Below the pieces are notes generated by a model that did not search any database, was not told the origin of the DNA, and saw only the letters and a list, made by a program, of their open reading frames with translations. Shown one piece after another: positions 11,295 through 24,874 of a DNA stretch of 64,000 bases. Each line of letters begins with the position of its first letter. Positions within the stretch are counted from its first letter, which is position 1. Origin of the DNA: Dermanyssus gallinae (lineage: Eukaryota > Arthropoda > Arachnida > Mesostigmata > Dermanyssidae); NCBI GenBank assembly GCA_003439945.1, contig QVRM01006574.1, positions 745,501 through 809,500 of the forward strand, given 5' to 3'. The translations under genes were made by a program, and so were the position numbers.

Positions 11295-13697
11295 CTATAG
11301 CCTTCTCCGTATTTTGGTTTTCCTGGGCCGTGGAATGCGTGCTCGTTCTTGGGTGAGTGAAACAGGAGCAGACCGCTTCACGTCAGGCGGGCGTTCCGGT
11401 GGAGGCGGCCGTCTTCCACTCATTATGGTAGACTCGGAGTAGTCATCATCATCCTCCTCAGAGTCGTCGTCATCTGAGCCCCTAGAGGACAGAGGTGGTT
11501 CTTCCGCAGACTCGGAAGTTTTCCTAGATCCTTTTTCGGTCGTTGAAGACCGGTCCGACGACGTAACTTGTTCGGTGGAGATTTTCCCGGCTTGGGCCTT
11601 CACCAGAGCTTGTTTCTTTGCCTGTACTGCAATGTTGTTCGAGGTGCTATTACCTATAGACGGTTTTATAGGAGAAGCCCTCGTTAAGGTATTTATTGGA
11701 ACCTTGGCTCGCGCAGACGTTGGGTCTTTGTGAGGCATAGCTTTATATAGTGAAGCTTTCCCCATTAAAGTCTTTCTAGACTGAATGTTGGTTTCCCGAG
11801 GCAGCCTCTGAGAACGCGCAGAGTTTCTCCCCGCTTGCTTACGAAATTTCTCCGGAGAGGTTTTTTTGGCTCTCCCGAAGCAGGGCTCTTCAAAGGCTTT
11901 GTTTGCCAATACTGAAGCACCCTCCGATTGGGTCGATCTGGTAGACGGTAACTTCTTCAGAGTAGGATTGCCCTCGAGTTCAGATTTTGGTATTCGTCTA
12001 GATCTTTCCCTTCTGCGCCCTAATGATTTACCCTTGCGTTTTTTAGACACATTAGTTGGTTTTACAATAGCCTCAGGGGCTGTTTTCCCAGTTCCCAACG
12101 GTGCTTTCCCCGTTGCGAATTTTTGTGCGATTTGATTCTTTTGAGGTGCGCCTGCATTAGGCTTTGCTGCAGACGTCGCCACTGCGCCCTTACTTGGTAC
12201 AACTCCAGCTGACTTTATATTGCTGCTCTGAATTTTTGGGAAAGCTACGTTTACCGTCTTGTAACAAAACCTTGACCCACACGGACCTCTAGGTTTAATT
12301 TCCTCAGCAGCGTTAAGCTGGTCAACAACATTACTTTTCCCTTCGGGTTGGGGTTCTCTGTTGCACCGTGGCTGTGCATGCTTTGGCCTGCCTTTTTGAG
12401 ATTGGTTTGCTTCGGGCCGTTTCCTAGCCGGTTCTGAAGCATCGCTTTCCAGATCTACAACTCGAGCCTCTAGAGCATCGTTTGCAGCTGACGTCTGACC
12501 CGCCGCACGGATTGGGCTAGCAGATCTACGACTGGCTTTGCTTGAACCGGCTGATCGCTTCTCACTATCACTGCTTGCCTGAGACTGTCTCGAATCTCTC
12601 GAACAAGCACGATCCGTTGAAGGTTCCTGAGGACGTTTACCTTCGGTTGAACAACCAACACCGACACCATCAGCACAGCTTCCCTGTGGCACGTTGTCAC
12701 TGGCGATAGTGTTGCCGCTGCCGCTGCTGCTGCTGCTGCCAATGTGGTTGTATGCCTCTGACTTCTCTAACCTGTGTCTGTTGTCGACCTCTAGTGGAGT
12801 GTCGACATCCACGCACTTCTTGCTTAGTAGAACCTGTTCGTCGCGAGGCGTCGAGACCGCCTCGTTTGTAAGCGCCGCTGCACATTCCTTCTCGGGCGCC
12901 GGCTCGCTCGACGTCGTTTGCGATTCCGGTTCGACCTGGTCGGCCGACTGCAAAGTCCGCTCGAGCGCAGCCTCGATTTGCTCATCTTCGCGCAGCTGCT
13001 GTTGCTGTTGTTGTTGTTGTTGTTGGGCGTCGTGCGGCGGCGTTACTGTGCATGGCGCTGCTCGAAGCGTCGGGGGCGTTATTGGACCTGAACTGGTTGT
13101 CCCTGCTGCTGCTGCTGCTGCTGTCTCTTCCGCTGCTGCAGTCGCCGATGAGGCGGGCAACGGAACTATGGTCGAGGTCGTGGGCGTCCACACGTCGCTC
13201 ATCGGGTGCGCCACTTCGGTCTCCGCGGGCGTCGTTGTAGCTGTAGCTGCGGCTGCTGCGGCTGCTGCTGTTGCTGTTTTCGCAACCGGCAGAGAACATG
13301 GCAAGGCGGCTTTTGACGACGCGGCTGAATGCCAGTCGGCCGGTGGATTCCAGTCCGACGGGGGCTGCCAGCATGGCGGAGGTCGCCAACCCGACGGGGG
13401 TTGCCAGCTCGGCGGGGGTTGCCAGCCGGGTGGGGGTTGCCATCCGGGTGGGGGTTGCCATCCGGGTGGAGGCTGCCAGCTGACAGGTGGCACCCAGCCG
13501 GGCGGTGGCTGCCAGCAAGCCGGAGGTTGCCACCAGAGTGGGGGTTGCCATCCCGGTGGAGGCTGCCACTCGCCAGTGGCAGCGGCGTCCTGCGCTTTCC
13601 GCTCAATCGCTATCGTCGGACGTACACCGTTGCCGCTCGCAGAAGAGTCCGGCCAGTAATGCGCGCCACAGCCTGCCTGCCTCTTCCGGCAGATGAC
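11295..13697 (-). CDS. Gene A: Trp/Pro-hexad disordered protein
   Basis: A single open frame of about 800 codons, without function assignment. From the N-terminal side: a block ending AIERKAQDAAATGEW that matches gene B; 14 Trp-containing hexads of the W-Q-P-P-P-G type (about 13585-13330), including one G-W-V-P-P variant; an Ala-rich stretch; a DVWTPT block; a ten-Gln run; a long Ser/Lys/Arg-rich middle with SASPIRA, NAAEEIKPRGPCGSRFC and GRAKKTSPEK blocks shared with B, C and D; the acidic DDDDSEEDDDDYSES; then RRPPPPERPPDVKR and the basic end KTKIRRRL. Basic clusters suggest the nucleus; no transmembrane segment or enzyme motif is seen. The frame is open to 13697 but has no ATG before the hexads; a TAG lies at 13698-13700, so an upstream exon is likely. 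The same frame beyond that stop is open to 13895. Confidence 0.85.
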   Translation of the reverse strand, partial: VICRKRQAGCGAHYWPDSSASGNGVRPTIAIERKAQDAAATGEWQPPPGWQPPLWWQPPACWQPPPGWVPPVSWQPPPGWQPPPGWQPPPGWQPPPSWQPPSGWRPPPCWQPPSDWNPPADWHSAASSKAALPCSLPVAKTATAAAAAAAATATTTPAETEVAHPMSDVWTPTTSTIVPLPASSATAAAEETAAAAAAGTTSSGPITPPTLRAAPCTVTPPHDAQQQQQQQQQQLREDEQIEAALERTLQSADQVEPESQTTSSEPAPEKECAAALTNEAVSTPRDEQVLLSKKCVDVDTPLEVDNRHRLEKSEAYNHIGSSSSSGSGNTIASDNVPQGSCADGVGVGCSTEGKRPQEPSTDRACSRDSRQSQASSDSEKRSAGSSKASRRSASPIRAAGQTSAANDALEARVVDLESDASEPARKRPEANQSQKGRPKHAQPRCNREPQPEGKSNVVDQLNAAEEIKPRGPCGSRFCYKTVNVAFPKIQSSNIKSAGVVPSKGAVATSAAKPNAGAPQKNQIAQKFATGKAPLGTGKTAPEAIVKPTNVSKKRKGKSLGRRRERSRRIPKSELEGNPTLKKLPSTRSTQSEGASVLANKAFEEPCFGRAKKTSPEKFRKQAGRNSARSQRLPRETNIQSRKTLMGKASLYKAMPHKDPTSARAKVPINTLTRASPIKPSIGNSTSNNIAVQAKKQALVKAQAGKISTEQVTSSDRSSTTEKGSRKTSESAEEPPLSSRGSDDDDSEEDDDDYSESTIMSGRRPPPPERPPDVKRSAPVSLTQERARIPRPRKTKIRRRL

Positions 13698-14589
13698 CTA
13701 AACTGTGCTGCTGCTGATGCGGCTGTTGATTTCAATGATGATTGCAATGTTGATTCCAATGCTGCTCTCGTCTCGATGTGCTACGGCACCCACTAGGCTA
13801 CAGCTGAGACTAATAGGAGCCGCCGTAAGGTCGAAGGCACGTAAGGAAGAAACCTCCACCAGCAACCAGGCACTTGCAGCCGCCTTTGCCACCATTGGGC
13901 AGGAGTCGGTCTGAAAGATAGACGTGTATGTATGTATGCATGTATGTATATACGAGATACATATGGTGTAAGGTAGATATGGGATACGTATACTATATGG
14001 TGCCTAGCAGTTTGCGGCTGCACAGTGAAGGAAGAGAACACCACGATCTGTCACCGTTTGGCGTCTGCGCTACTACAACTTTATTTGACAAGTACATACT
14101 GTATATTGCTGCAACCGGCTGCTGCACATTTGCGCTCGTTACGAGTTCTTTTGATGCACACATGATCATTCCCCTTCACATGAGGGTTCATTTCATGTTT
14201 TAGGGTTAAACTAGGCTTAAATTGACAAATGTTCCTGCATATAAAAGCAGCAATTTCTCCAGTTGGAACTCAGCAGGATAGACCGTCAATCATCCCGATT
14301 GTGCAGACATCTGTTCAGCTCTTCTCAGTTTATACCGCTAGGATACCTCAACCAACAGTCGGGATCAAATGTACGATGTGACACATACGGGCTCTGTAGC
14401 GTTACAGTGTGACCTGTCAGTCAGTCCTCTGAGCAGACACAGTGGTGCTTGTTCATGATCTTTATTCGAGCTCTTAGGCGTGTTTGGTGACTGACTGGGA
14501 GATATCGATTTCCCATAAGGCGGCGCTAATTGTGGTATTCAAAAGAGGATACACTGGGCATATTGTTTCATCACCGTGAGCGTGACAAA
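13698..14589. other. Region upstream of gene A, 5' exon not resolved
   Basis: A minus-strand frame of 65 codons (13895-13698, start MVAKAAASAWLLVEVSSL) is in phase with gene A and separated from it by one TAG. It could be a leader exon, untranslated sequence or chance. A short ATGT-rich run lies at about 13925-13960. Nothing else recognised. Confidence 0.3.
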
Positions 14590-15104
14590 AATGCAATTTT
14601 AATTAAAAAATAATACCATAAAGCAATATTCAAAATGAAGGGTCTACGGACACTCAGGAAGAAAAAAAAGAAGACATAGGCAAAACTCAGAGTGCAATTA
14701 GAAAGCTCATTTAACTGACCTACCTATTAGACTTAATTATAACAACACAACGAATATATATATAGTCTTGAACAGGTATTAGTTAGGCTACCTTGAACAG
14801 ATAGTAGTTAAGAGCTATATGCCTGCTCTTCTTATTATAGTATATCTGATCCAAATAATGCTGCCACACACTACTACTGCATAGCTTTAAAATATAATTC
14901 AATTATGCTTCAAGGAAATAGTTGTTCGAAAAGCGCACATGCAGCTAGTAAGCAATGATGTCTCCAGCCATTATGCAAAGTATAGAATATAGAAATAGGC
15001 TTTTCCGTGAGGTTCGTCATCTGGACACAAATTACAAATAAACATGTAATATTTCTAAATATCAACTTATAAAAATAATCAAAAGTGTATGAGAGGAAAC
15101 CTAA

Positions 15105-15202
15105 AAGTCAAATTCCTAGCTTAAAGTAAAAATATGTAACGAGCTTTCAAGATAAGTCAAATTCCTAGCTTAAAGTAAAAATATGTAACGAGCTTTCAAG
15201 AT
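15105..15202. repeat. Exact 49-bp tandem duplication
   Basis: The block starting AAGTCAAATTCCTAGCTTAA at 15105 is repeated at 15154 with no differences that I can see, ending at TTTCAAGAT near 15202. Confidence 0.95.
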
Positions 15203-15408
15203 AATGCTAACCAAGCGCAAATGTTCCGTCAGTAGGCAGCTTTCCATTGAAGATTTACAAAATATTTCTGAGGGATCACTTGAAAATAAACTTAACCTTG
15301 TTAATAAATATTTAGCAGGAATCAGAACCAAAGTTGATGAATCCACAGGATCCAGACATAAAACAATTCTAAAGCTATTAAATTCCCAACTAATTTACTT
15401 AATTAAAA

Positions 15409-15414
<6 letters not shown>

Positions 15415-15457
<43 letters not shown>

Positions 15458-15465
15458 TTTTTAAA

Positions 15466-15516
<51 letters not shown>
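15415..15516. repeat. (AT)n and poly-T tracts
   Basis: Two AT dinucleotide tracts separated by a T run at about 15449-15462. Confidence 0.95.
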
Positions 15517-15518
<2 letters not shown>

Positions 15519-15829
15519 CATCTTCTGATCTACACTTATTTTACAGTAATGCGAATATTGGGCAGTTTGTTAATATTACATGTAACCTGAATAAGATTGA
15601 TACCAGAAATGAGCTGAGAGGGGAGACAACAGGTGTCATAGCTAGGATCAATCTCTGATTGTAAGTCAACAATGCGTACCTTAATGTAAAAAAAAAGAAC
15701 AAATGATTAAAACCAAGATTGAGTACGCTTCTGAGCTACCGTATGTTGCACGTGCTTCAAAGTTGTTATGCTGATACAAACGGTGAATACCTACCAAGTA
15801 GGTTCAAAGTTAAAGCTTGAGGCAAGCTG

Positions 15830-16060
15830 TGTCTGAGAGTTGGTGAGATAGACAACTATAAATACCTCAGTCTGACTCTTCAGGATAACATCAAATGCGA
15901 TATTCAAATTAAATATATGTTAAACAAATTCCAAGCAGGGGCATTACTTCTGCACAAAATTCGACACGTTGTCTTCTTCGAATTTAAGAAAATTGTGTAT
16001 TATGCATTTATATTTTCATGCTTAAAGTATACACTTTTAAGTCAAGTACTGAATCAATAA
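15830..16060 (+). mobile_element. LINE reverse transcriptase thumb-region fossil
   Basis: The plus frame at about 15840-16040 reads VGEIDNYKYLSLTLQDNIK, then YMLNKFQAGALLLHKI and KIVYYAFIFSCLKY. This fits the LINE region after the YADD block (Y-K-Y-L-G, a helical stretch with N-K, then I-Y-Y-A-F-I with S-x-L-x-Y). Catalytic residues are not visible and frames are broken around it. Confidence 0.55.
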
Positions 16061-16911
16061 ACTAAATACTGCGCTTCAAAATGTAGTTGGTCTTGGCCTA
16101 CAAGGCAGCCATTGATTATATATGGAAAAATAAACTGCACTTTTATGGAATGTATATATATAGCGTTCTGCACATTTTAGCAAAGCCCGTACCCCGTTTG
16201 GGGCCACTTCTTATAAAGCTTACTCTACCAGAAGTGCCATGAATAATGTTGTGACGCACCTTTATACAAAACGTGTGACCAATTATTCGCCTGGTAAACG
16301 TAAATTCCAGACCTTCTCACCTCAAATTAACACCATCATATATCATATAAGAAGTTTAACGCACTCATAATGAGTGCAAAATACCCTAAATGGTCAGAAT
16401 TGTTGTACATTTGCTACCTTTGGAAATTGTAAGCTCAGCATTGAGTTATTGAATATAGCTAAATATGCCGTCTAAAGAGGACGGGCCCAGACAAAAAATA
16501 ATATATTTACCTATCCCTCGACATGGAAAAAACCAGTGTGAACGAACCAAGAAACCGTGTGTGCAACGTAAGGAACGCGTAACGACTGCAAGCAGGAATA
16601 CAATATTTAAGCACAGAATAAAGAAAATGCCTAAATCTAGTCGGACAGGTGATTATAATATACCTTTAGAAACAAATAAATCAACAAGGTCATGCAATGT
16701 CGTCTAACAAAACCGGACGTTACGCACTAGGTCGCTAACCGCTCAAGCGCCACGGAGGTCATATAACAGGGCATGTGTGCAGATCGACTAAAAGCCCTCT
16801 AAAGTCTAAAAAGCAAGATGGCCATGAGTCACTTGCCCTAGACAAGTTAAAAACAAGCGGCAGCGATGAGATCTCACAAAATATCGTAGTTTGCCTTTAA
16901 TGTCTCTGTCG

Positions 16912-17040
16912 AACGCTCTTACCAATGGAAGAGAAATTCTGTGGCCACTTCCAGTTGAACTACCCGCTACAGCGGTGCGGTCTCATATTTTCGAACGACG
17001 ACCTTTGTTGTTTACAAGAGGTAAATACTAGTGCTGTGAT
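16912..17040 (-). repeat. Dispersed coding repeat, copy 1 (degraded)
   Basis: The complement reads LVNNKG and, in the next frame, VVRKYETAPL, RVVQLEVATEFLF. It is the same diverged coding segment as at 22711-23073 (plus) and 62590-62905 (minus). Stops are present here. Confidence 0.6.
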
Positions 17041-17410
17041 ACAAAAACAGAAGAGATGATTTTGGCAGCGCCGTTTTTCATATGGCATATGTTTTTTTGC
17101 TGGGAGTTGCCCATCTTAACAGCAAATGTTTTCGTTCATCTTAATACACTGTATGCCTTCTATCGTGACGTTGACGTAAACAGAAGCCGGCATTTTTCGG
17201 GTAAATCGAACCTAATCGTTGAACAGTTTTTGAACGTTCGACCCTCGAATACAGTCAATATTCCTTAAGAGTAAAGTGCGCTGGTTGGCTGATTGCTTAG
17301 CGAGTTAAGTATTTTAACCGTCGAAATACACCCAATAGAGCATCTATTTATTGGCGCTCTAGTTGCCGCCATAAATAATTACCTCACCGCGCGTTAGTTA
17401 TACTAGCCTT
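17041..17410. other. Spacer with no gene seen
   Basis: A 70-codon hydrophobic frame at 17056-17268 (plus) has no recognisable motif. Confidence 0.3.
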
Positions 17411-17585
17411 TTTTCGGGCTGATCTTCAGCCAACATTAACGTCCACGGGTTTGCTTTCGCATTGCACTGTAAGACGGACCCCATAAATATAAATGTGCGA
17501 TGGTGAGCCTCGAACCCGTGCACCTCCGGTGTGTCTTCTCCGGTCGCAAGGCGCACGCAAATGCAACACGCTAGCGGGCTCGTTC
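17411..17585 (-). mobile_element. tRNA-derived SINE, family 1, copy 2
   Basis: Same body as the copy at 10167, with GCATTGCACTGTAAGACGGA and CCCATAAAT. The complement of the B box (CCTCGAACCCG) at about 17507 is well preserved, followed by GGTCGCAAGGCGCACGC. Confidence 0.75.
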
Positions 17586-17999
17586 ATTACCGCCAACGTG
17601 TCGCGCGACAGCCGCAATATCGCCATACAGTCATATTATATGCACTTAATCTGCGCCAAAAAATCTTAATTACTCCGCAACCACATTGCCATATAATTGA
17701 TACCAAAATGATCGTCATGAAATGTGTGTTTACCTGAATGTGCTAGTTTTGAGCGCTGTGAGTGGTCGTAGCGTAAAGATTTTGAGGTATTTGGTATGAA
17801 AGCTAATAAAATAACTGTATTTTTGCAAATTCCTTTCTAAACGACTATGCCGCATTTTCTGGCCGGCGTTATATGTTCTTCGGAGGAAGCAGAAATTTTG
17901 CTTAGTTTAGGTATAGGAGGACTGGTTGTCTTGTAATTGCACATTTTGTGCTTCTATGTCTGGCAACCAGTGTCACAAAGGGCAGTAATTTCACTCTCA
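17586..17999. other. Spacer with no gene seen
   Basis: No feature identified; the right part may be the interior of the transposon whose end lies at 18112. Confidence 0.3.
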
Positions 18000-18112
18000 C
18001 CCCGAAACAAGACTTCTCAGAGACCATATTTTATTAGAGAAAATGCTTGCTTTAATGAGCCCTACAATGTTTTACATCGCTTCTGAAATATTTCGGTTAC
18101 ACCCTGTATACT
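18000..18112 (-). mobile_element. Putative DNA-transposon terminus
   Basis: Read on the minus strand, the sequence starts TATACAGGGTGTAACCGAAA at 18112 and about 97 bases in reaches AAGTCTTGTTTCGGGGTGAG. The palindrome at 38687 starts TATACAGGGT and has GTCTTGTTTAGG and GAGAGTGAA at a similar distance. TACAGGGTG-type ends are common in arthropod Tc1/mariner-like and miniature elements. The other end was not found. Confidence 0.4.
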
Positions 18113-20699
18113 TAAACAAAAGAAAAAGATTTCTTCGTATGTTATACCAAAGTTATTGAGTTGCATCGTCAAAACCTTAATACAAAAAATAAAAACGCAG
18201 CAAGCACTAACCCTGTTGTTTACTGCTGTTGCCTGCAAGCTCTTAGAACAAATTATTTGATCTGTCATCCTAAATACTGTGGACTATAAATCTCTAACCA
18301 GCGGAGCACGGCCTGCCTATCTATCTATCTATAATATCAAAACGGCCAGTTTGCTCACTGCCAACAGACATTCTTCAGCGTTTAAGCTGATGCTTCACTT
18401 GGTCTGCTTGGTTTGTCTGGCCTCGCAGTAAATTAAGCTTTACGAGATTGATGGTCTAAGGTGAGTATAGAAGGGCCCTATCCAGGCAGGGTAGGGCTCG
18501 CACAGGCTGTCTCGATCCTGGAGAATCTCTTTGTTACCTACCCTCTCCATCAATAAAAATAATTAAGTTGCTCCATTCTCAGTGCAATAGGTTGTGTATG
18601 CTAGAACAAAAACGTTTTTAAGGAGCTTGTTTTTAATTCTAGAATAACCTTCGTCATCTGCGGGCTTCCCATATAAACAATAGTGGTAAAACATGTAAGG
18701 CTAGAGCGATCACCAAAATGAACGTGTTTTCGCCTATGCACACGTACTACACAGCCGGCGAACCACGCGTTTTACAGCAAGAATATATTAAAGATCTTGG
18801 GGTACGATTGTTGGCAATGTTGTTCTTTTAGCAAACAAGTGACTCATTGCGCGTTAAGATGGTCAGCCTTGTAGAATTTAATCCTGAGGTCCTTTGTGGT
18901 CCAGGGCGTGTACGTCGAACCGTACAGATTTAACATTGTACCGCCGCAGTTGTTCAGTTATTAGAAGTGGATTTACTCAAGAAAATGTAAACTTAAATAA
19001 CTGGAGAAAAGCACGAACATGATTAATACCGATAGCGGTAATCGTGAAGGTAACTAATCTTTATTTGTGCAAAGACGTTAGTTAATTTGTTGTTTACTCG
19101 GTTAAATGTGTGTCGTTACTATCTCTGTTGTCGAATGAGGCAACTCGACTGCGGCAAGTAGGCAGAGAAACACACATCGCTACTATTTTAACGAAAAATG
19201 TTGAAACAAATAAAAAAATATATGCATACGGCCCAGTCTTGTGCCAGTTCTGAAAAGCGTACGCATGTGGGCTGATTGGATACGATCGCGCAAGATCGAA
19301 GTAATTGTTGTTTTTAAGGGAGGCAAATACATGAAAGACTAGGATTTTACTAAACATTTCACTAAGCATCAAAACGCGGGTACTTGCAAAAAAGGTATCT
19401 TGCCTTACATTTATGAGGAATCGATCATGCTTTGCCTAAAGTGTACCAGGATACTTCCAGCGTTGAATAGTCTCTTAAACAACATTTTTAAAGGTTCAGC
19501 CAGAAAAATGACTTACCTGATTTACGGTGAAATTGCACTTGGTAATACTAAATATCTACCAAATACAAATTTAAGACAGAATGTAGCGGCCTATATGAGA
19601 GTCTGAGTGTAGATATACTTGCAACGTCTGAATGAACCACTCGCGCAGCTGCCAGGCAAAGACTCGCCTAGTTTCGGTTACCTACATTGCTCAGACAAGA
19701 ATTTCGAGGAATAGCCATACATTTCCTGGATTTTCAAAACTACATACATTTCAGTATTACAGTTTGCTGAGTTTAGAAGTTTTCCCAGCAAAAGGTTAAT
19801 AGGCCATGCTTAATGTAAAAATGGATCAACTTGGGACGCTGGAAAAACTACTTTTACTTACGAGCCAGCTCGGGGTCATTTTCTTACTGCTTGTAATCAT
19901 GAATTAAGTTTCTCTAATTCCTAAGGTCGTTATGCTGGTGGACTTTGACCATCTGCGGTCGAACGCCATTGAGTCAGGGCGGCAGGAAGATAGAGAAGCT
20001 ATACGAAACTTCATAATGCGTTCGTTAACTGCAGAACATCATAATCATTTATTGTGGCAGCGCACAGATATTGATCGAAGGAGGAGATCGGAGGAGAAAA
20101 CGTTTGCAGTGTACATTTTCGGCAAGTAAGCATCCACAGAAAGAGAAACGAGAGAGAGAGAGATAAAGATAGGCTATCAGAAAGATTCTAGAAGAAACTC
20201 TATGTATCAATGATAGCTGCACTACAACTAGGATTGATACCTAGAGTTTAGAGAAGAAAGAAAGCATACATTTTGTAATGCAGAACTATACAGAAGGACC
20301 AGGTTCACCACAGATAAGTGGAATAGGCTCTACAAATAAATCGGATTCTATTGTGTAGGATAACCTGGCATGGTTACCACCATTATATATGTATGAATGG
20401 AGCGTGTTACGAAATTGACAAATATGTGTGTAAATGTTGTGGAGAATGTGACATCAACCGCTGCCACTTGACACGATGCGCGTCAATCGACGCACAATAA
20501 CTGCAGGAACGTGTGAATTACCTGCCTAGTGGGACACTGAACTATTAGACGTGCAGATACCTTGTAACTACCAATGATTGGGTGAAAAAACTGAATGACT
20601 ACAGCTAATATTCACTACCCTAATAAAACTGATAAGTTCCAGCCCCGTATACAAAAACGGACTCCGTACGAGGTCATCTCTTGTAAGTAGCAGATGTAG
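18113..20699. other. Long spacer with no gene seen
   Basis: Only short frames on both strands. A GAGA-rich run lies at about 20145-20165. No gene, RNA or mobile-element motif could be supported. Confidence 0.35.
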
Positions 20700-20835
20700 T
20701 CGAGCCAGGTGGCGTGGTGGATTAAGTCTGCGCATCGCAACCGGAGGACCCACATAGGTGCGCGGGCATCTATGGGGGTCCGTCTATGAAGCAATGTGAA
20801 ACACAGTTCCGTGGACGTGTAGGGCAGGTAATCGT
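20700..20835 (+). mobile_element. tRNA-derived SINE, family 1, copy 3
   Basis: Plus orientation shows the A-box-like GGTGGCGTGGTGGATTAAGT at about 20708. It is followed by CGCAACCGGAGGAC, GGGGTCCGTCTATGAAGCAA and CCGTGGACGT. The B box is eroded in this copy. Confidence 0.65.
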
Positions 20836-22177
20836 AGATAAAGATAGACGGCTAGAGGAGTATCGGATTAGAATGATCTGACTCGTTAACTAATGAACTC
20901 AGTAGACAACTATGGGAACGTATGGGAAAGCAACTGTTCAGTCGCGCCAACCCAGGATGAACAGCTGCATGAATGGCAGACATTCTATGGGAACGCTACT
21001 GTGCAACTTTACATGCCACGCAGCAAAACGCAACCAATGTGTTCTAAACCACCATGTTGTTTGATCTAGGGAGGCAACATTCTGAGAGACAGCGAGCCAT
21101 TAGTGCATTTGCGATATACGTTAGCAAACTCTAGAAGAATTGCTTAACTCGAAGTAGGGGCACAATAAGAAAAGACCCAGTGCAGACATATTGTTGAGAA
21201 CGTACATCTTAGAATTGCCCTAGTAGGTCATACAAACAGGGACGTACTACTAACGATCACGATAAATCGGGATTCAATTCACGCTTAACTCGAGTAAACG
21301 TTATGTGTTTAAAGCGCTCTGGCTAATCTCCCGTAGAAAAGCGCTAGAAAGCCGATACGCTGCATATCTAGTCAAAACAACTTCAGTAACGAAATTCAAA
21401 TCAGCATTTAATAAAGATAATAGAAGTGAGGTAGATTCTAGAAGTGCCAGCTCTTTTAATTAGAATGAAAACAATGCAGCGACACAACTGGCCACGCCTG
21501 GCACGGTATTGTTTTTACATTTATAATATAAAATAGTATATTGCTCACAAGAGGTCGGAAACATCTAAACAATTTGTAAAGATGTACAGGCATTCGAGTA
21601 GAGGCAGCTGAGCATCTACACCTGAGCCTGCTCAACATAGATAAAAGAAAAACATCGCACATCACGAGACAACCTCGTCAAGAAAGTATGACGGCCTGCA
21701 GCAGACCGCGCAACGGGGAGCGCGTGCATCTACAGTAGGACGACTGCGGTAGCCTATAATTGCAATTATCAGCCAGGACACTACAGTAATGCTGCCTACC
21801 AGAAGCCCCGCGCTCCATATATAGCCATATAAACTCGAACATACAAACTCGAGGGTGCATACCATCTGTGTAAACTGTGGCATAAAAACGGCGAAATATG
21901 GCCTTAATGGGTGATCACGAGTTTGCGATATGACTGGGCCCTTCAAAGGTCAGCAATAGCTCAAATAAGTCAGGCAAGAAAAACTTAACCGGCTTCCGTT
22001 AAATCGGCTGAATGGGGATTCCCAGGAGCGCGAATATCAGGTTAATCACATATCGCACCGCTACAAATAGCTTAGCACATTACCACACAGACAACTTGAT
22101 GAGTTTATTTTGTATTTCAGACAATGTTAGCTAATGGTTGGCGGCTCATGAGGCCCCTGCGGACAGAGTTACCTAGA
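20836..22177. other. Spacer with no gene seen
   Basis: A minus frame at 21662-21946 and its overlapping frames carry no recognisable motif. Confidence 0.3.
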
Positions 22178-22332
22178 TACTTTCTGGGCTGACTCTCAGC
22201 TAAAATTTAACGTCAATAGGACTGCGTTTTGCATTGCTTCATAGACGGATCCCCATAAATACCCGCGCACCTATGTCTCTTCCGGTCGCGAGGCGCAGAC
22301 GAATGCACCATGCCACCGGGCGAGTTACCTAG
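22178..22332 (-). mobile_element. tRNA-derived SINE, family 1, copy 4
   Basis: Contains GGCTGACTCTCAGCT, TTGCATTGCTTCATAGACGG and GGTCGCGAGGCGCAGACG with CACCATGCCACCGGG at the tRNA-like end. The B box is poorly kept. Confidence 0.7.
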
Positions 22333-22710
22333 ATACCTAAGTTTATGCGCAGAACATGCTATAGCAATAATAAAACGTTATATTATACATCTGTTATATA
22401 TCTTAATTTATGTCGAAAGTTAAAGCATTCGTTTTATCTTCGATTACCCACTGGACTGATATGGTCCCGCAGTAAATCGTGGTTTAAACTAGATTTTGTT
22501 CCCTTCGAGCGCAAAACTTCTGTTCATGATTTTAAGTATTCATACGGTCGGAGCCACCAAAAAACCGAAGTCATCCATACTTTGTTATTGGGTGCAATCA
22601 ACCAACCCCAGTAATTGACAACACAGTGTTTTCATGACACAGCGACCTGCCATGTATCGATGAGGTAGCCCAAAGAAACTCTTCGCATTTAAAGGCGGTA
22701 ACTCTAAGTA

Positions 22711-23073
22711 TTGCAGCCCATATGCTATGCAACGTTGCAGAAATTATCCCTCTCCTTTTGTATCGAAATCTCTTTACGTCTTGTAAACAACAAAGGGACT
22801 ATTGTCGTTCGAAAATGTGAAAATGCTCAGCGGTTGCAAATAGTTCAACTGGGAGTGGCCAAGAAGCTCCTTTTCCTGGGTAAGAGCGTTCAACACGAAT
22901 ATGAAAGTATGAGATTTGCCTCACTGCCGCTCGTTTTGATCAATCAAAACAGCAGAGGGCAGATTCCTCCCACGGGCATCTTGTTTCGAATACCCAGCGG
23001 TTTTGTACACACAGTTTTGCTCAATCTGTCCATGTTCGTTAATTTGCTTTCCCCGCAGCAATTAAGTCGTTAA
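22711..23073 (+). CDS. Uncharacterised coding repeat, longest open copy
   Basis: About 120 codons open in the plus strand, with the core SLRLVNNKGTIVVRKCENAQ, then QIVQLGVAKKLLF, GKSVQHEYE and a hydrophobic end. I do not recognise the family. The reason to call it coding is that two other loci in the window (16912-17040 and 62590-62905, both minus) carry the same amino acids in the same frame with stops, for example VNNKETIVIRECA and GKSVQRNYERC. It may be one exon of a dispersed gene or pseudogene family, or part of an unknown mobile element. The first ATG is not conserved, so the true start is unknown. Confidence 0.4.
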   Translation: MQPICYATLQKLSLSFCIEISLRLVNNKGTIVVRKCENAQRLQIVQLGVAKKLLFLGKSVQHEYESMRFASLPLVLINQNSRGQIPPTGILFRIPSGFVHTVLLNLSMFVNLLSPQQLSR

Positions 23074-23075
23074 AG

Positions 23076-24605
<1,530 letters not shown>

Positions 24606-24874
24606 TTTGGGCTTATGTTGCTAGTTCTGCTTAACGCAGACGTTGATCTCACCTGCAAGGTCACATGCCAAGCTTTATCGCACGTTTCAAAATGCTTAAA
24701 GACGTAGTCAACTTAGCATTCTTAGCTTAGCTTACACCACTGGTGGCAGCGTGTTCTGCTCTGTAGTAACAAGTTGCAAGGTGTAGTTTAAAAAACGTGT
24801 ACTTTCACCGTACTTGACTCCTATTGGTCCCACTCACTCGCATAAATTGCCCCAACGACAAAGCCCGAAACGCT

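Larger units (their letters stand above)
14590..16910. other. AT-rich island
   Basis: Noticeably richer in A and T than its surroundings, containing a 49-bp tandem duplication, two long AT tracts and LINE-like remains. A plus frame at 15204-15464 (start MLTKRKCSVSRQLSIEDLQ) and another at 16465-16707 (Lys/Arg-rich) look like mobile-element remains, but I cannot name them. Confidence 0.5.

Noticed and set aside
12694..13659. Long plus-strand frame opposite gene A (Cys/Gly repeats)
   Set aside because: It is the antisense of the Trp/Pro hexads (CCA reads as TGG and vice versa); GC-rich repeats without stops give open frames on both strands. Only the gene A sense frame carries blocks conserved in B, C and D.
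13698..13895. In-phase leader exon for gene A with a hydrophobic start (MVAKAAASAWLL)
   Set aside because: One TAG separates it from the gene A frame, no clear splice sites were found, and genes B and D have nothing similar.
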